Notes under the pieces: model-generated
The model's input: only the letters and a program-made list of their open reading frames with translations
Database searches by the model: none
What the model was told of the DNA's origin: nothing
Shown: piece by piece, positions 34,401-46,491 of the stretch
Layout: the number at the start of each line of letters is the position of its first letter
Position numbering within the stretch: position 1 is the stretch's first letter
Translations under genes and position numbers: made by a program
NCBI GenBank assembly: GCA_036346225.1
Contig: JARFIW010001178.1
Location: 2,732,917 to 2,796,916, forward strand
DNA: 64,000 bases
DNA from: Platerodrilus igneus
Taxonomy: Eukaryota; Arthropoda; Insecta; Coleoptera; Lycidae
Direction of reading: 5' to 3'

Positions 34401-35247
34401 TGCTTTTCTTTTCCATATAGCTACAGGACCTATTAAAGAACCGTCAACAAATGATTTTTGTCAGGACTTGAATTTCGGTTGTAGTACTCCAAACTACGAT
34501 GAGTCAAGGTTTTTTAAAGCAACTAAATTGAAACGTGTTTGTGTTGACTAGTTCAGAACATTTTCTTGTTAAATTTTAATTTTGCAAGTAGTACCGGCCA
34601 GGACCTTTCCAACACGGGAATGTTAACAGCAAATTTTATCCCCCATTAAACGCTTATTTCATTTTTTTCCAGAGGTTACAACATATGATCATTGTTATTG
34701 ATCGTAGTTCATACTATAGTTCAGGAATACGAAGTACTGATAACTGAAACATAGCAGTGTAATGAGGAGAGACAAAAGGCGTATGTTCACAAAGTTTATG
34801 TAATTTAAAACTTAACACCCTATCCAAAAAAATCATGTCAGAACGAGTTAAATATAGAAACTATTGCATTCAAACAATAATGTAGAATGATAGTGAATTC
34901 GGAATGGCTAGCACTACAAAAGTACAACAGTAAAATGTCCAAGCGTTAGAATCGCCGGAAAGAATATTTAACAGAACAATACAAGCAGGAATTGTATTAT
35001 AATGAGTTTTATGGGAACAATTCGAGTTATTAAATTATAATACGTGATTAGGGGTGTCTCCTATAACAGCTAGTTATACAAAATGTCAAGGTGGAAGTGT
35101 GGGAATATTTGAAAAAGTCTTAAATCAAACAAAAATATTTAGTAACGTATACTTAAACGTAACAACTATAACATTCCTAAAGGAACGATACTACATTAAT
35201 GTACTTAAAAAAATATAAAAACTATCATCATATTTCAAAATACTCAC
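31495..35247. other. Intron sequence, no recognisable feature
   Basis: This 3.7-kb part of the last intron is AT-rich and holds no supportable gene. Around 32735-32880 a less AT-rich patch follows an AATAAAG and could be an old LTR edge. Short frames at 31662-31940 and 34342-34551 have no family resemblance. Confidence 0.3.
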
Positions 35248-35527
35248 CAGTTTTACACATATTACAAATGGAGCTTTTGCACTTTGGAAGTGAACTATTT
35301 TAATTTCTGGTCCTGATTTACGTAATTTTGAGTCATATGGGATGTAACTTTTACCGATTAACTTAGTACTAACATCACACATCGCCAACACCTTTTGTTT
35401 ATTGTCAACATTTAATGCATTGAAAAACTTTCGGCCTTGTTTTCCTGCATTCCAAATTGTAAAGTGAGACCATTTCGTAAGAATATTTCTTTCAATACGT
35501 TCCATACGAAGTTTCCATATTGTATCT
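35248..35527 (-). CDS. B3GNTL1: QTGAL/B3GNTL1-like glycosyltransferase, penultimate exon
   Basis: A 280-base exon on the minus strand. The acceptor AATTTTAG (35528-35535) and donor GTGAGT (35247-35242) define it. It starts with the last base of a split Glu codon and ends in phase 0. It reads DTIWKLRMERIERNIL, WSHFTIWNAGKQGRKFF, VLAMCDVSTKLIGKSYIP and IVHFQSAKAPFVICVKL. The F-T-I-W-N-A-G-K-Q-G-R block and P-P-F-x-I-C-V-K-L block are hallmarks of B3GNTL1. The human enzyme galactosylates queuosine at position 34 of tRNA-Tyr (renamed QTGAL). The same role here is inferred. Confidence 0.9.
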
Positions 35528-36185
35528 CTAAAATTATTATGAATTAGCAAAAAATAAACAGTTTTGGTTGTAAACACGCTTGACCGTTCAATTAAAGCAA
35601 ATCGTAAATTTATAGAAATATTAGTAATATACTATATACCAAATTGAAAGATAAACATTAAAATAATCATTTCACAAAATAATTTCATTATCATTAAGTC
35701 TTCAGTCATGAAACTTGTCAGACACATACCTATTCCTATATCTGCTTGTAATATAGCCCACACTATTCCCCAAAAATGCCGTAAAACATATCCTGCCATT
35801 CTATTTCTCCAATTTGTTTTTTGTTTCAGAAAGAAATCTTTATTCCCCTACTATTTCTATAAACTCTTTGTTATTGACTGACTGACTAAAGCTACATACT
35901 CAACCTCCTAATATAAATTCATATAACTCAGTAATTAAGAGTTAGTTAATTATTAATTCCTACTGCAGTGAGTGAACAAAGTATTGTGATCGATTTACTT
36001 CAGTGTGTTTTCTAAATGCTTACTGGTTCGTATACTTACTATAAATTAAATTAAACCAAATATTGTAATATACCAGACATTCATTTAAATAGCGTAATCT
36101 GTTGTATAGCAGCTGCCGCTTATCAGTATCGGCATTGAACATTAATATCGTGCTAGTGTATTAATTTTATAAGTTGTAGGCTAGG

Positions 36186-36945
36186 ATGGATTCGCACGTA
36201 TATTTCGAAACATTTGAACGTACATTTCTTAATAAAATGAGCGATTTCGAAAATAAGCTGCTTATTGTATCTTCTAATAATTCCAAAGACAACAGAGAAG
36301 ACGGTACATCAATTAGCTTAGAAAGTTTGTGCAAGGAATTTTATAGTTTCAAAAATGATATTATTGATTGCATGTCAACAATGAAAAGTTGCCTCAATGG
36401 ACTGATTGTTGACGTTGGTGAACAAATTGATGCTCTTGAAGCTTACTCACGAAATAATTGTTTGCTGTTTCACGGTATTAAGGAAGACAACTCCAAGATC
36501 GACGTCAATAATATAATAGTTAATTTCGTAAACACTACATTAAAGATCAACGATTTTCGTTGAATAGTATTGATCGGTGTCATCGCCTAGGCACAAGTAA
36601 TGATAGTAAAAACCACGCCTATTATAGTGAAATTTATGTCTTATCAAATTAGACGTTGTGTATGGGAGAGGAAAAAGTGCATTTAAAGGTATGCCGTATC
36701 TCATAACCGAGTCCCTCACTAGACGAGGGTTAGCACTCTATAACTCCTGTAAGGAAACTTTTGGTCCTAGGCATACCTGGACTCAAGACGGAAAAATACA
36801 TGTTTTTCAAGCAGGAAAAAAATTTCTCATCACCACTATGGAACATCTTAAGGCGGCAGCTCGGGATTCCCCTAAGACTTCGGACAACACGACTAAACAT
36901 TACAATACCCGTAGCCAACAACACGGATTACAAAAATCTACATAA
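36186..36945 (+). pseudogene. LINE ORF1 (RNA-binding protein), frameshifted
   Basis: ORF1 of a Jockey/CR1-like LINE. From ATG 36186 there is a coiled-coil-like N-terminal half, then EQIDALEAYSRNNCLLFHGI, the conserved start of an L1-ORF1/Transposase_22-like RNA-binding core. A frameshift near 36555 moves to SIDRCHRLGTS, then PIIVKFMSYQIRR. Another near 36660 gives KSAFKGMPYLITESLTRRG and TWTQDGKIHVFQAGKKFLI. Two frameshifts are its only major lesions. It precedes ORF2 by about 310 bases. Confidence 0.8.
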
Positions 36946-37253
36946 CTAGGTCTTATTACGATTACATCTATATCGTTATGGTTGGGTAATATTATCTGAT
37001 TAAATAATTTTAATTTTTCCTTTTTTCTTTTTTTTTGCATTTTGGATAATAATTATTCATTTATCCTCTATACAGCGTATTTGTTCGAGGCCTAAATACT
37101 ATCGGACTCTTGCTTCAATTATGTACCCATTAGGTTTAAGTTTAGTTATGTATTTAGTTGTTTTTCTATGCTTTTGTATGATTCCTTGTGTGAGTTGCGG
37201 GTGCTTAATCTGTAAACCCTGTTTTATTCTCTCTTTTAACTTTTCCTTTTGCA

Positions 37254-40196
37254 ATGGCTGAATACTTTTCAGACCTTTGTAGAATCGATGTAGATACCCC
37301 AGACGAGGAACCTGATATTTTGACTCTTCTGCCTAGCATCCCATCTGCTTTGACTCGTCTACAACAGGCATTACGGCGACATTCAAGGGTTTTTCATTGC
37401 TGTCATGTGAACTCGGAGTTGTTATTAAGTAAATTCGACGATTTTTCTAATGTCTTTGAATTTAGTGGTGCACATTGCATTGCTATATCCGAAACTTGGC
37501 TTAAACCTTCACTCTCAGATAATCTAGTAACTCTGCACGGATATCGTATATTAAAAAATGATAGAACCAAACAACGTGGCGGCGGAGTAGCTTTATATGT
37601 AAGGGAGGACCTATCTGCTAAGTTGATCGCTAGCTCGCAATCTGCATATCATGCTAGACCCGAATACATGTTTGTTGAGATTTCGTTCATGCATCAGAAG
37701 ATCCTGATTGGCACTATATATCGTCCACCAAATACTGGCTATTTGTCCGACATTGAGGATATTCTATTTCAGTTCATACCAGTATATAGTGATATCATTG
37801 TACTAGGTGATTTCAATATAAATATCACTAAGGATACTTATGACGTTCGGTGTTTACGAAATATTATAAATTCGTGCAACTTAAGTTTACTGCCTCTTAT
37901 GCCAACTCACTATCTAATCACTGCCACTCATGAGGTGCATTCAAGTATAGATCATATAATGCTGCTAAAGAAAGAAAAAGCAATTCAATTTGGCCAGTTC
38001 CCCATTCTTGAACTGTCTAAACATGATCTCATATATGTATGTTATTCAGCAAAACTACCGAAATTTATTCCAAAATATAAAACATTCAGAGATTTTAAAC
38101 ATATGGATATTAAACAAATTACAAAGGATGCTCATGAAATACCGTGGAATCAAATTGACTTTTTGCCTAATGTCAACTGCAAACTGCAATCATTTATCTC
38201 CTTTGTTACTTACCTCTACAATCTTCATGCTCCAATTAAAATGGTTCGGATTACAAAGCCTAAAGCACCGTGGCTAAACGATCAAATACAGGAAATAAGA
38301 CGTTTCAGAGACGCTGCTGCAGTTCAGTTTCAACGACTACCTACGTTGGAAAATCATTCACGTTATAAGTTATTTCGTAATAAAACTAAACAATTAATCC
38401 GTAATTTTAAGTTACGACATTTGTACTCGCTGTCGTCAAATTTAAGTTCTGCCAAAACCTGGAAAGAGTTACAAACGTTGGGAGTTGGTAAACATTCCAT
38501 TCGTTCACCAAATGTGTTAAGTTTAAATGAATTAAACGATCACTTTGTTGCTATAATTTGTGCAGACTCAATTCTTATTGAAAGAAATATTAAAAATATC
38601 ACTTCGTAAAATTCTCCTGTATATCCTAAACTTTATTTTCAAACTGTAAATAAAGATACTGTCCATAAAGCGTTTAAGCGCATCAAATCGAGCGCAATAG
38701 GGGTCGACGGAATATCTAAATCAATGATTCTATATATACTTCCTAGTCTGATGGAGGCCCTTCTGTCTATTGTAAACTGTTCGTTCTTAACAAGTACTTT
38801 TCCTGAATGCTGGAAACAAGCGTTGGTTCGTCCGTTACCTAAGAAGAAAAGTCCTTTATCTCCCTCTGACTTTCGCCCAATTAGTATCCTTCCAACTCTC
38901 TCTAAATTAATTGAATATATAGCTCTTGATCAACTACTTGACTACTTTCACCTAAATAACCTTTTTGATAAATACCAGTCTGGTTTTCGCAAATTCCATA
39001 GTACCTCTACGGCCTTAATTTGTATAATTGATGATATTAAGCAAGCCATGGATAAAAAACAGCTTACTGTTCTTGTGCAATTAGATTTTAGCTCAGCTTT
39101 TAATAATGTTAATTTTGCAATATTACTTGCAAAGCTTAAAATGCTATATAACTTTTCCGATAGCGCTCTTGAATGGTTTAAATCATACCTTAACGGCCGT
39201 GAACAACGTGTTGTCAATGATGAAGGAAATCAATTTTCTAATTGGGCGAATCTACAGGCAGGGGTTCCACAGGGAAGTGTGCTTGGTCCTTTTCTGTTTT
39301 CTTTGTATATTCAAGATATTAATAAGGTTCTCAAATTTAGTAAGTACCATTGTTATGCCGACAACATTCAAATATATTGTCACTGTCATCCTAATGATTT
39401 ACTAAATACATTTATCAATATTAATTCTGATCTTGCTAGAATAAAATCATGGGGAGACGAAAACCAACTAACAATAAATCCTTGTAAATGTGAAGCAATT
39501 GTAATCGGATCTTCCAAATTGTTAGGTAAAACTGACCAATCGATACTCCCGCCTCTTCAATTGAGTGGGTCGCTAATCAAACTTAGCCCGGTCGTTAAAA
39601 GTCTTGGAGTTGTTATTGATGCGACCCTATCTTGGAAGAACCACACACTATACACATGTCAAAAAGTTTTTGCTTCGCTGTATGGTCTCAATAGAATTAG
39701 ACGATTTTTACCAATTTGCTTAAAAATCAAATTGGTCCAAGCCCTAATCCAGCCCATTTTCGATTATGGAGATGTTGTGTATAATAATTTGCCCCAGATT
39801 AGTGGTGATCGTTTGCAAAAAGTTCATAATAGCTGCATTCGCTTTATATTTGATATTAAGCGCCATGATCACATTTCACCATTTTTTAAGAAATTATCCT
39901 GGTTGAAGCTGCATAACCAGAGGAAATTACATCAAGGGATAATGTTGTTTAAGTTTTTATGCGGGATTGGTCCAAACTACCTTACTACAAAATTTTCGCC
40001 TTTATCTAACGGCCACTACAACATCAGAGATGATAACCGGTTGAAAATTCCACATCATCAAACTGAAATGTATCATTCCTCTTTTGTGGTTTCCAGTTCT
40101 TCACTGTGGAACTCGATTCCTGCCATTATAAGAAATTCTATAACAATCTCTAAGTTCCGACAAACGTATCGGGAGTATCTACTATCGCAACAGTAG
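37254..40196 (+). pseudogene. LINE ORF2: endonuclease and reverse transcriptase, nearly intact
   Basis: The endonuclease half (37254-38609) has HVNSELLLSKFDDF, AISETWL, GGGVALYV, YRPPN, VLGDFNIN and SSIDHIM, covering the catalytic E, D, N and D-H of an APE-type nuclease. A single stop at 38607-38609 separates it from the reverse transcriptase (ATG-started piece 38724-40196). That piece has DFRPISILPTLSKLIEY, YQSGFRKFHSTSTALI, the first catalytic Asp in QLDFSSAFNN, and GVPQGSVLGPFLFS. The palm box at 39354-39365 reads Y-A-D-N, with the second Asp changed to Asn. The long tail continues to IPAIIRNSITISKFRQTYRE. It lies in sense-opposite orientation within the host gene's largest intron. Confidence 0.9.
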
Positions 40197-40690
40197 TTAC
40201 ATTTAGGATGCATGGGTTTTGAGATTAAGTGCCTGTTGTTTGATTGAGTGTTTTTGTTATGTGTATGTATGAGTATGGGTGCGAAAAGTGCATAGCATGC
40301 GTATGTGAATGTGTATGTCAAAGGTATACTATTTATTTAATTATTTATACTTATATTTATTTATTTAAATTTATTTATTAAGTGCCTGTTGTATGACAGT
40401 GTTTTGTTATCTCTATGTATGAGCATGGGTGAGTCTTGCTCTGTGAGTATGTATATGTATGGCTAAGGAATATTTATTTATTTGTTTAAACACTGTAAAA
40501 ATGCTTATTTTATTTTATTCTATTTTTATTTTTAATATTTTTATTTAGTTATCTGTCAATTTTGAAGTAATCTCTAGTTAGGTGTAAGAGTGGACTTCAT
40601 AGTCCAAATCTCGCTAGAATTACTTCTTGAGTTAATAGTTATTTGTATCAATGCTATTTAAATAATAAAAGATATACAATACAATACAAT
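40197..40690 (+). mobile_element. 3' untranslated region and tail of the LINE
   Basis: Non-coding sequence after the ORF2 stop, with two similar AAGTGCCTGTTGT blocks (40230 and 40380, about 150 bases apart), each leading into GTATGTAT-rich runs. It ends in AATAATAAAAG and a short (ATACA)n run at about 40674-40690, taken as the 3' tail. With the ORFs this gives about 4.5 kb of element. The 5' end probably lies between 35900 and 36180 and was not fixed. Confidence 0.65.
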
Positions 40691-40694
40691 TATT

Positions 40695-40990
40695 AACTTT
40701 ATCTGTCCATGGTGAAGCATGACATTTCAAAAGGCTTCTTCCTTTTCTTGTCTGCTTCTCCTACTGTCCCTATTTCATAGACGTAGTGCTGTGCTCCACA
40801 CAAATGCCTCCAACACTTTTGTCTTTGTTTCTAGATTTGTTGGATTCGAACATAGTCGCTGCTCTTTCTTGTTAGATACAGATCGGTTCTCCTTCTATTG
40901 TTTTGTAAGTATATACCCTATTTCACCGATATTCAGTGGATGTGAAGGGGTTAAGAGGATGTGACTACCAAGATCCCCCAACACTTGAAC
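40695..40990 (-). mobile_element. Chimeric module plus RTE C-terminus (minus copy)
   Basis: Read on the minus strand, the first part (40990-40880) is the recurrent unknown module: GGATCTTGGTAGTCACATCC, TTAACCCCTTCACATCC, CGGTGAAATAGGGTATA and AAAACAATAGAAGGAGAACC. It then runs into RTE-like ORF sequence (AACAAGAAAGAGCAGCGACT and onward). 58000-58300 on the plus strand has the same join. Confidence 0.75.
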
Positions 40991-41019
40991 ATTTTCTGAA
41001 TTAATAGTTTTCCAATAAA

Positions 41020-43195
41020 AAATATAATAATAATAAATTCACTTTATTGTAGGAAGAAATCCTAATTTTCAGTAATACAGATAAACAATATTTTTCATTA
41101 CATATAATATACATCACTTCTTGTATTATTTAAATAATACTAAAATTAATTAAATAAGACTAAAACTATTGCCAGCCTTTATAACAATTTTGAAATTTAA
41201 TGTAGCCTAATAATATTTGTTTGAATGAATGTATGTTATTGAAATTTTTTAATTCACTCGGCAATTTATTATATTTGTTTAATCCTTTAAAAAACAATGC
41301 GTTCATTGTACTCTTAAAATTTGTTTTCTTTATATAATATTTTTGTCTTGAACTTGTATTGTAACAGTGAATTTCAGTATTACTAATAACATATTTATTA
41401 AAGTATGTGAGATGTAAACCCTGCACTATTTTAAAAATAAATTTATCTTTAACTGACAACTACTGCAGGATATTTAGCATGTGTGCAATTGGTATATATC
41501 AGTTACATCTCGAAATAATCATCATTGAACTATTTTGTAAGTTTTGTAATTTGTGTATTTGAGTTTGGTCAAATAGATAATTTATTGTTGCACAGTAATC
41601 ACAATGTGGTTTTATAATACTGTCATATACCAAAATTCTACTATATTTAGTTTAATTTTATTGAGCTTTAAAACACATTCAATATTTTTTAATACTATAT
41701 TAATTTTGTGTGCGGTAGAATTTAAACAGTAGTCTGACACATAAACAAGTGTAACATCAGCAAAATGATTCATAAAGTGTAGTCCATGAACATAATTAAT
41801 GTCATTTATATAAATAATAAAGGTCTTAATACACTTCCTTGCGGAATTCCTATGTTATTAATGACATTATTCGATATTATATCAAATGTTTTAGTTCTTT
41901 GGCTTCTATTTGTAAGATAGCTTTTAAACCATTGCAGTACCTTCCCACCTATCCCACAATATTGTAGTTTTTGTATTGTTTCTCTATTAATAGTTTCAAA
42001 TGCTCGTTGAAAATCAAGAAAAACTGCCATAATATATTCACTATTATCCACAGCACTTTTCCATTCTGTTATTATTAACTGTGGTGCAGTTTCTGCATCC
42101 AGATTGACATCTCAAAAACAAACTATTATGATTAAAATACTTGATAAGTTGTTCATAAAGTACCATTTCAAGAACTTTCTCTAATGCAGGAAGAGCATTT
42201 ATTGGACGAAAGTTTATTGCTTCATTGGTATTATATACCTTTGGTATTGGTATTATTGTACCGATTTTAAAAAATTCAGTTTGTTAAAGACATATTAATG
42301 AAGTTTAATATTAAATGCCCCAATGCTTTAATGAAAAAATTATTTTACGTTACTGTGCCATATTTATTTTTTCAAATTTCTCTATTTTATTAGTTATTAA
42401 TGGATATTCTACAGAAGATCATTTTCTTGCTATTTCAGATATACTATTCACACAATAATTATTAAAACTGTCTGCAATATCAACATAGTTGCTGCAAACT
42501 TTTGTATGATCTTATTTAAATTTGTATTTTTTTAAGGTTTTAAAAGTTACTTCAAATATTCCAACACCATATTTGAATTACAACGATTATCATCAATTTT
42601 CTTTTCATAATATACTCTTTTCTTTGCTTTTAACACAATAACATACTTATTTCGTGCTGTTTTATACAGATTCCATTTTTACTCTCATTTGTGTAACAGT
42701 AATTTAAGTTTGTGTAATCAATATTAAAATCTCCTCTATTATAATACAGTTTCTTTAAGAAAAATGTTTTTCACCAACATCTTCAAGAAAATCTAAAAAT
42801 TCTGAATGATATGTATTTGGTGAATGATGTAGACCACCTATTTAACCACTTATTGCTATCCATCTTTATCAACAAATTGCAACCAATAATTCTACTCTAA
42901 AACAAGTGAATTCTTGATTTTGTAATCAGTATTGTTTTTGATATAAATTAAGACATAACCAGTATGCCGGCTACTGCTATCACAACGAATTACATTATAA
43001 TTGTCTATTATTATCTCAATATCTTAGAAATCTTTGGGCACCCTACCTTCACTAAAAATGATTACAACAGGATTGTAACTTACTATATTCATTAAAACAT
43101 AGTCCTTGAGAGCTAGATAACTTGTAATGTTTACATACATAATGTCTTGATTAAATGCAGTTCTAGAAATTGAAGGAATTAATGAACAATCAGGA
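41020..43195 (-). mobile_element. Second LINE, minus strand, endonuclease to 3' tail
   Basis: Reading down the minus strand, 43170-42900 reads MNIVSYNPVVIIFSEGRV, IEIIIDNYNVIRCDSSSRHT and YVLIYIKNN, the LINE endonuclease. 42300-42060 reads IIPIPKVYNTNEAINFRPIN and ALPALEKVLEMVL, reverse-transcriptase entry motifs. 42051-41806 has AVFLDFQRAFETINRE, FKSYLTNRSQRT and GIPQGSVLRPLLFI. The palm box is ruined (F-A-D-V). 41459-41166 reads GLHLTYFNKY and LFFKGLNKYNKLPSELKNF, the C-terminus. The 3' end has AATAAAGTG and a (TTA)n run near 41025-41050. Many stops. Confidence 0.75.
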
Positions 43196-43199
43196 TTAG

Positions 43200-43705
43200 T
43201 TGAAAATATTGCAAAACCAACAACTGTTAGTTGTTTATAAGAACAATTGGGTTTAAGTGCAATTATTGTTGTCATTAGGTTATCCGTCTTCGAACTGATA
43301 AGACGCATACCTCCACTGATTTCTATCCTGAGCTAGCCAACACAGTTCCTTGAAATTCCCACTATCTGGATACAGCTCGGTTCCCCTTCCATTGTTTTGT
43401 AACTATATCCCTATTTCACCGATATTCAGTGGTTAAGCAACCTGTGGCTACCAAGATCCTCCTACACTTAGGCATTTGCCGAATTAGTAGTTTCCAGTAA
43501 ATCCTTTCGTACAGTCAACATTAGTGGAAAATATTTCAAAACAAACACCTATCTTTGTTTATAGTACTCATCAGGTTTAAGTGCAATTATTTTTTCGTCC
43601 TTAGGTTTTCCGTCTTGGAACTAGTTGGATGCATACCTTCACTGATTTCTATTCTGAGCTAGCCTACACAGTTCCCTGACATTCCTACAGCCTAGATATA
43701 TTATT
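43200..43705 (-). mobile_element. Tandem chimera of RTE 3' ends and unknown module (minus)
   Basis: In minus-strand order this holds: an RTE 3' end (GTGTAGGCTAGCTCAGAATA, 43680), then the unknown module (43600-43385; TAATTGCACTTAAACCTGAT, then GGATCTTGGTAGCCACAGG), then a second RTE 3' end (GTTGGCTAGCTCAGGATAG, about 43340), then a partial second module ending near 43200. The two repeats are about 320 bases apart. This shows the module and the RTE end are joined as a repeating unit. Confidence 0.75.
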
Positions 43706-43714
43706 ATTATTATT

Positions 43715-44307
43715 AAAGGTCTTTATTGTCTTAAATTGATTTATACAGTGTTGTTTTTGTCGATGCACTTACTATATTGAACCAGTTCTCTCAGAAAGCT
43801 CAGAAATTCCAGGAGGTGCGGAAACGAGGTATTTTCGTGATCCTTTAAGTTTTTACCTGTTACAACCTGTGGATATGTAATAATAACTCGTAGATGGATT
43901 TATGTAGTTTAATGAATTGTAACCAATGTCACAAAATAAAGAAACAAACACAGCTAAATAAAACAAATGCAGCACGCACCGTAACTACCATGTGGCCAGC
44001 GACGTTGCAATTAAAAAAAAACAAACAAAGAAACAATACTACAACTATAACTTATCTGTAAAGTACAATCCAACTGATCCTCATTAGCATCAAACTATCA
44101 CTGCCACACTCTTACGGATAATTGTATAATTAATTTATTTGCAACGCAAAGTTCACACATTAACTGGGTTCTAGAACAACCGACACGCGTTTTTATCTCG
44201 TGCCGCACTCTCTCGCACGCTTACCCCGACTGACCCTTACCTATCGGACCAACTTAAACGTTACGGATACTTCTACCTATTATTATAGGGGGTGGCCTAG
44301 TACATCA
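43715..44307 (-). repeat. Probable 3' LTR of gypsy copy 3
   Basis: On the minus strand, beyond the integrase stop (44375), a polypurine tract TATAGGGGGG (44308-44317) is followed by TGATGTACTAGGCC at 44307, a good LTR start. An AATAAAG lies at about 43725. The far end near a (TAA)n run at 43700-43713 could not be placed exactly. No second copy of this LTR is in the window. Confidence 0.5.
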
Positions 44308-44374
44308 CCCCCCTATAAGTTAAACTTAATTGCTAAACATATTTTCGTAATTAAATTGAACTTATACTTAATAA

Positions 44375-45775
44375 TTACAGTGTTAAATTTTGATACGGTA
44401 CAACATACGGTTTTAAATTCCTAACATTCTGTATACCCAACAAGAGACCCCGAGTGTCGTCCCATACTTCATAAGAATTTGGCCCGCGCTTAGCCACAAT
44501 CGTAGCAGGCCCGGAATAAAGCAAAAAGAATTTCATAATCTCCTTGTCTTCCGCAGAAGACTGGGGATGAGTACCAACCAGTACCTTATCACCAATCTTA
44601 AAATCAATACAATTTTTATGGATCCTTTGATGGCGTAATTTACGTTTTTCAGCCTTAGATTTTAATTTATTATAAGCTAGTGTTATAATTTTATTCCTAC
44701 CAACATCCGGTATGTCACTTGTAGGAAAAATAAGGTTTTTAATATTAGGGTTATCAATATGATCACCAAAATGTAGTTCACGAGGGCTATACCCAGTCGA
44801 GTCATGAACTGCCCTATTAATCCATTTCCTTACTCTATCTAGCATCAAAGCCCACCCCCCATGAGCCGAGTAACACAATGATCTCAAAATACGCACAATT
44901 TCTTTATTAACCCGTTCCGTCTGGTTTCCCTGCGGAAAGTACACTGACGTGTGAGTTACCTTTACACCTAATAGGTTCAACGACTCTTTCCAATCTTTGC
45001 TCGTAAACTGGCTACCATTATCGGAAAGAATTATCCCTGGTTTACCAATCTCGATAAAATATTTCTTGACCAAACAACGAAGAATCGCAGCCGTATTAGC
45101 ACGTTTAAGAGGGTGCAAAGTAACCAACTTACTGAAAGCGTCAATAATAACTAATAAGAAAGTCGCCCCTGCCCTTGATACTGGGAGCGGACCAATGAGA
45201 TCAACACATACGATTTCGTTAGGTGCTTTAGGTAAAACACTATGATATTCGCCATAAATTCTAATCGAACTCTTCGCCTTCTGGCACAAATCGCAGCTTG
45301 AAATAATTTTTCGAATGAAATGTTTCATCCTCTGAAAATAATAATCACGATGCAGCATCTGGAAACACTTTTCTGCCCCAAAATGCCCATTATCTACATG
45401 TTCTTGCCAAACCAGTATACTTATTTGGGAAGCAGGCACACATACTTTAAACTCTGCCGAACCTTCGTAGCCCCGCCTAAATAACACTCCCTGATACACC
45501 ACAAACCAATCAGCACACCTTTTCGGAACTTCCTCCTTCAATAATCTAGACATTATTTTATAACAGAATTCGTCTATCCCTTGCTCCTCAACAATATTTT
45601 TTATACCTAACTGGACCCCTTTACATAGTTCCGACTTCTTTAATGCACAAATTTCTGTCGGCACCCTCTCAAATTTTTCAAGTTTCTCCTTTCCCTTGAT
45701 TGGATAACGCGATAGAGCATCCGCAAGGACATTCTCCTTTTTTAATTGAATTTCCTCATCTTTCTCTTCCGACAC
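44375..45775 (-). CDS. Gypsy copy 3 integrase, uninterrupted 466-codon frame
   Basis: A clean minus-strand frame. It opens with KKENVLADALSRYP, the very end of RNase H. The zinc-binding region follows (HVDNGHFGAEKCFQ, RKIISSCDLCQKAK, all H-H-C-C ligands present). The core has VCVDLIGPLP, LSDNGSQFTSKDW and GNQTERVNKEIVRIL, with all D-D-E residues present. The C-terminal part has RKLRHQRIHKNCIDFKIGDK and YSGPATIVAKRGPN. It ends QNVRNLKPYVVPY before the 3' LTR. It differs in sequence from copies 1, 2 and 4. The reverse transcriptase that should precede it is missing, so the element cannot act alone. It is a transposon frame in an intron, not a host gene. Confidence 0.88.
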   Translation of the reverse strand: MSEEKDEEIQLKKENVLADALSRYPIKGKEKLEKFERVPTEICALKKSELCKGVQLGIKNIVEEQGIDEFCYKIMSRLLKEEVPKRCADWFVVYQGVLFRRGYEGSAEFKVCVPASQISILVWQEHVDNGHFGAEKCFQMLHRDYYFQRMKHFIRKIISSCDLCQKAKSSIRIYGEYHSVLPKAPNEIVCVDLIGPLPVSRAGATFLLVIIDAFSKLVTLHPLKRANTAAILRCLVKKYFIEIGKPGIILSDNGSQFTSKDWKESLNLLGVKVTHTSVYFPQGNQTERVNKEIVRILRSLCYSAHGGWALMLDRVRKWINRAVHDSTGYSPRELHFGDHIDNPNIKNLIFPTSDIPDVGRNKIITLAYNKLKSKAEKRKLRHQRIHKNCIDFKIGDKVLVGTHPQSSAEDKEIMKFFLLYSGPATIVAKRGPNSYEVWDDTRGLLLGIQNVRNLKPYVVPYQNLTL

Positions 45776-45882
45776 TTGGCAGTCAACCGACCATCAGGTT
45801 TTGGTTCCATACTAAACCCTACGCTTATCGCTCTTCCTTCAAAAATACCCGATAAACAATTTTTTGAAAAATCGATTTTAAT

Positions 45883-46491
45883 TTAATGATCAGCAAAAAA
45901 ATCGCATCCGAAGATGACATCACGAATTAAATTCGGAACTACCAGACAAGGGTAAGCCAATTCGAAATCATTAAATTTAAAATTCAAATAAAATTGATCC
46001 TTAACAATAAAATTCTTGCCCGTCGCACTCACCAAAATAGTTGATGTAAACGGCAAACGTAAAATATCGCTATTAATTTGCGTTATCTTCAATAAAAAGT
46101 CTTTTGAAATGTAGGTAACTTGACTACCCGAATCTACTAATATTTTTACCAAAACTGTCTCAACCGTCGCTTCAATGGTCGGTGCCAACGCAACTGATTT
46201 TATATTCTTTTTGTCTTCTAGTAAAAGGTCATCCCCGTTTTTATTAAATAACGCGGCCACAGCCGATGGTCGATTTCCCCCTGGACTACTAACAGTTTGA
46301 GATTCGCGACGCCCTTCATCCCTATCACCATTATTGTAATTACTATTAGTATTATTTTCCCTATTTTCAGAGCGGCCACTATTATCGCCTCCAGAATTTG
46401 ACGTATTTGATCTAAAATTGTAACGAACGCTCCCGTTTTGCTCGTTATTCGTACCTCTACCACGCCAATTCATGTAGGAACCGTATAACAA
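45883..46491 (-). pseudogene. Gypsy copy 3 gag end and protease
   Basis: The minus-strand frame begins with a Gly/Asn/Arg-rich gag tail (NWRGRGTNNEQNGS) without a clear CCHC knuckle. It continues into a protease with VKILVDSGSQVTYIS (D-S-G active site intact), LPFTSTILVSATGKNF and LIRDVIFGCDFF. The stop at 45883-45885 is followed by a protease tail (KIDFSKNCLSGIFEGRAISV) that joins RNase H-integrase sequence within about 100 bases. So roughly 1.5 to 2 kb of reverse transcriptase and RNase H have been deleted. The 5' side ends at the junction with gypsy copy 4. Confidence 0.82.

Noticed and set aside
44997..45245. Plus-strand 82-codon frame and similar frames opposite gypsy and LINE ORFs
   Set aside because: Shadows of the integrase and other real transposon frames on the opposite strand.
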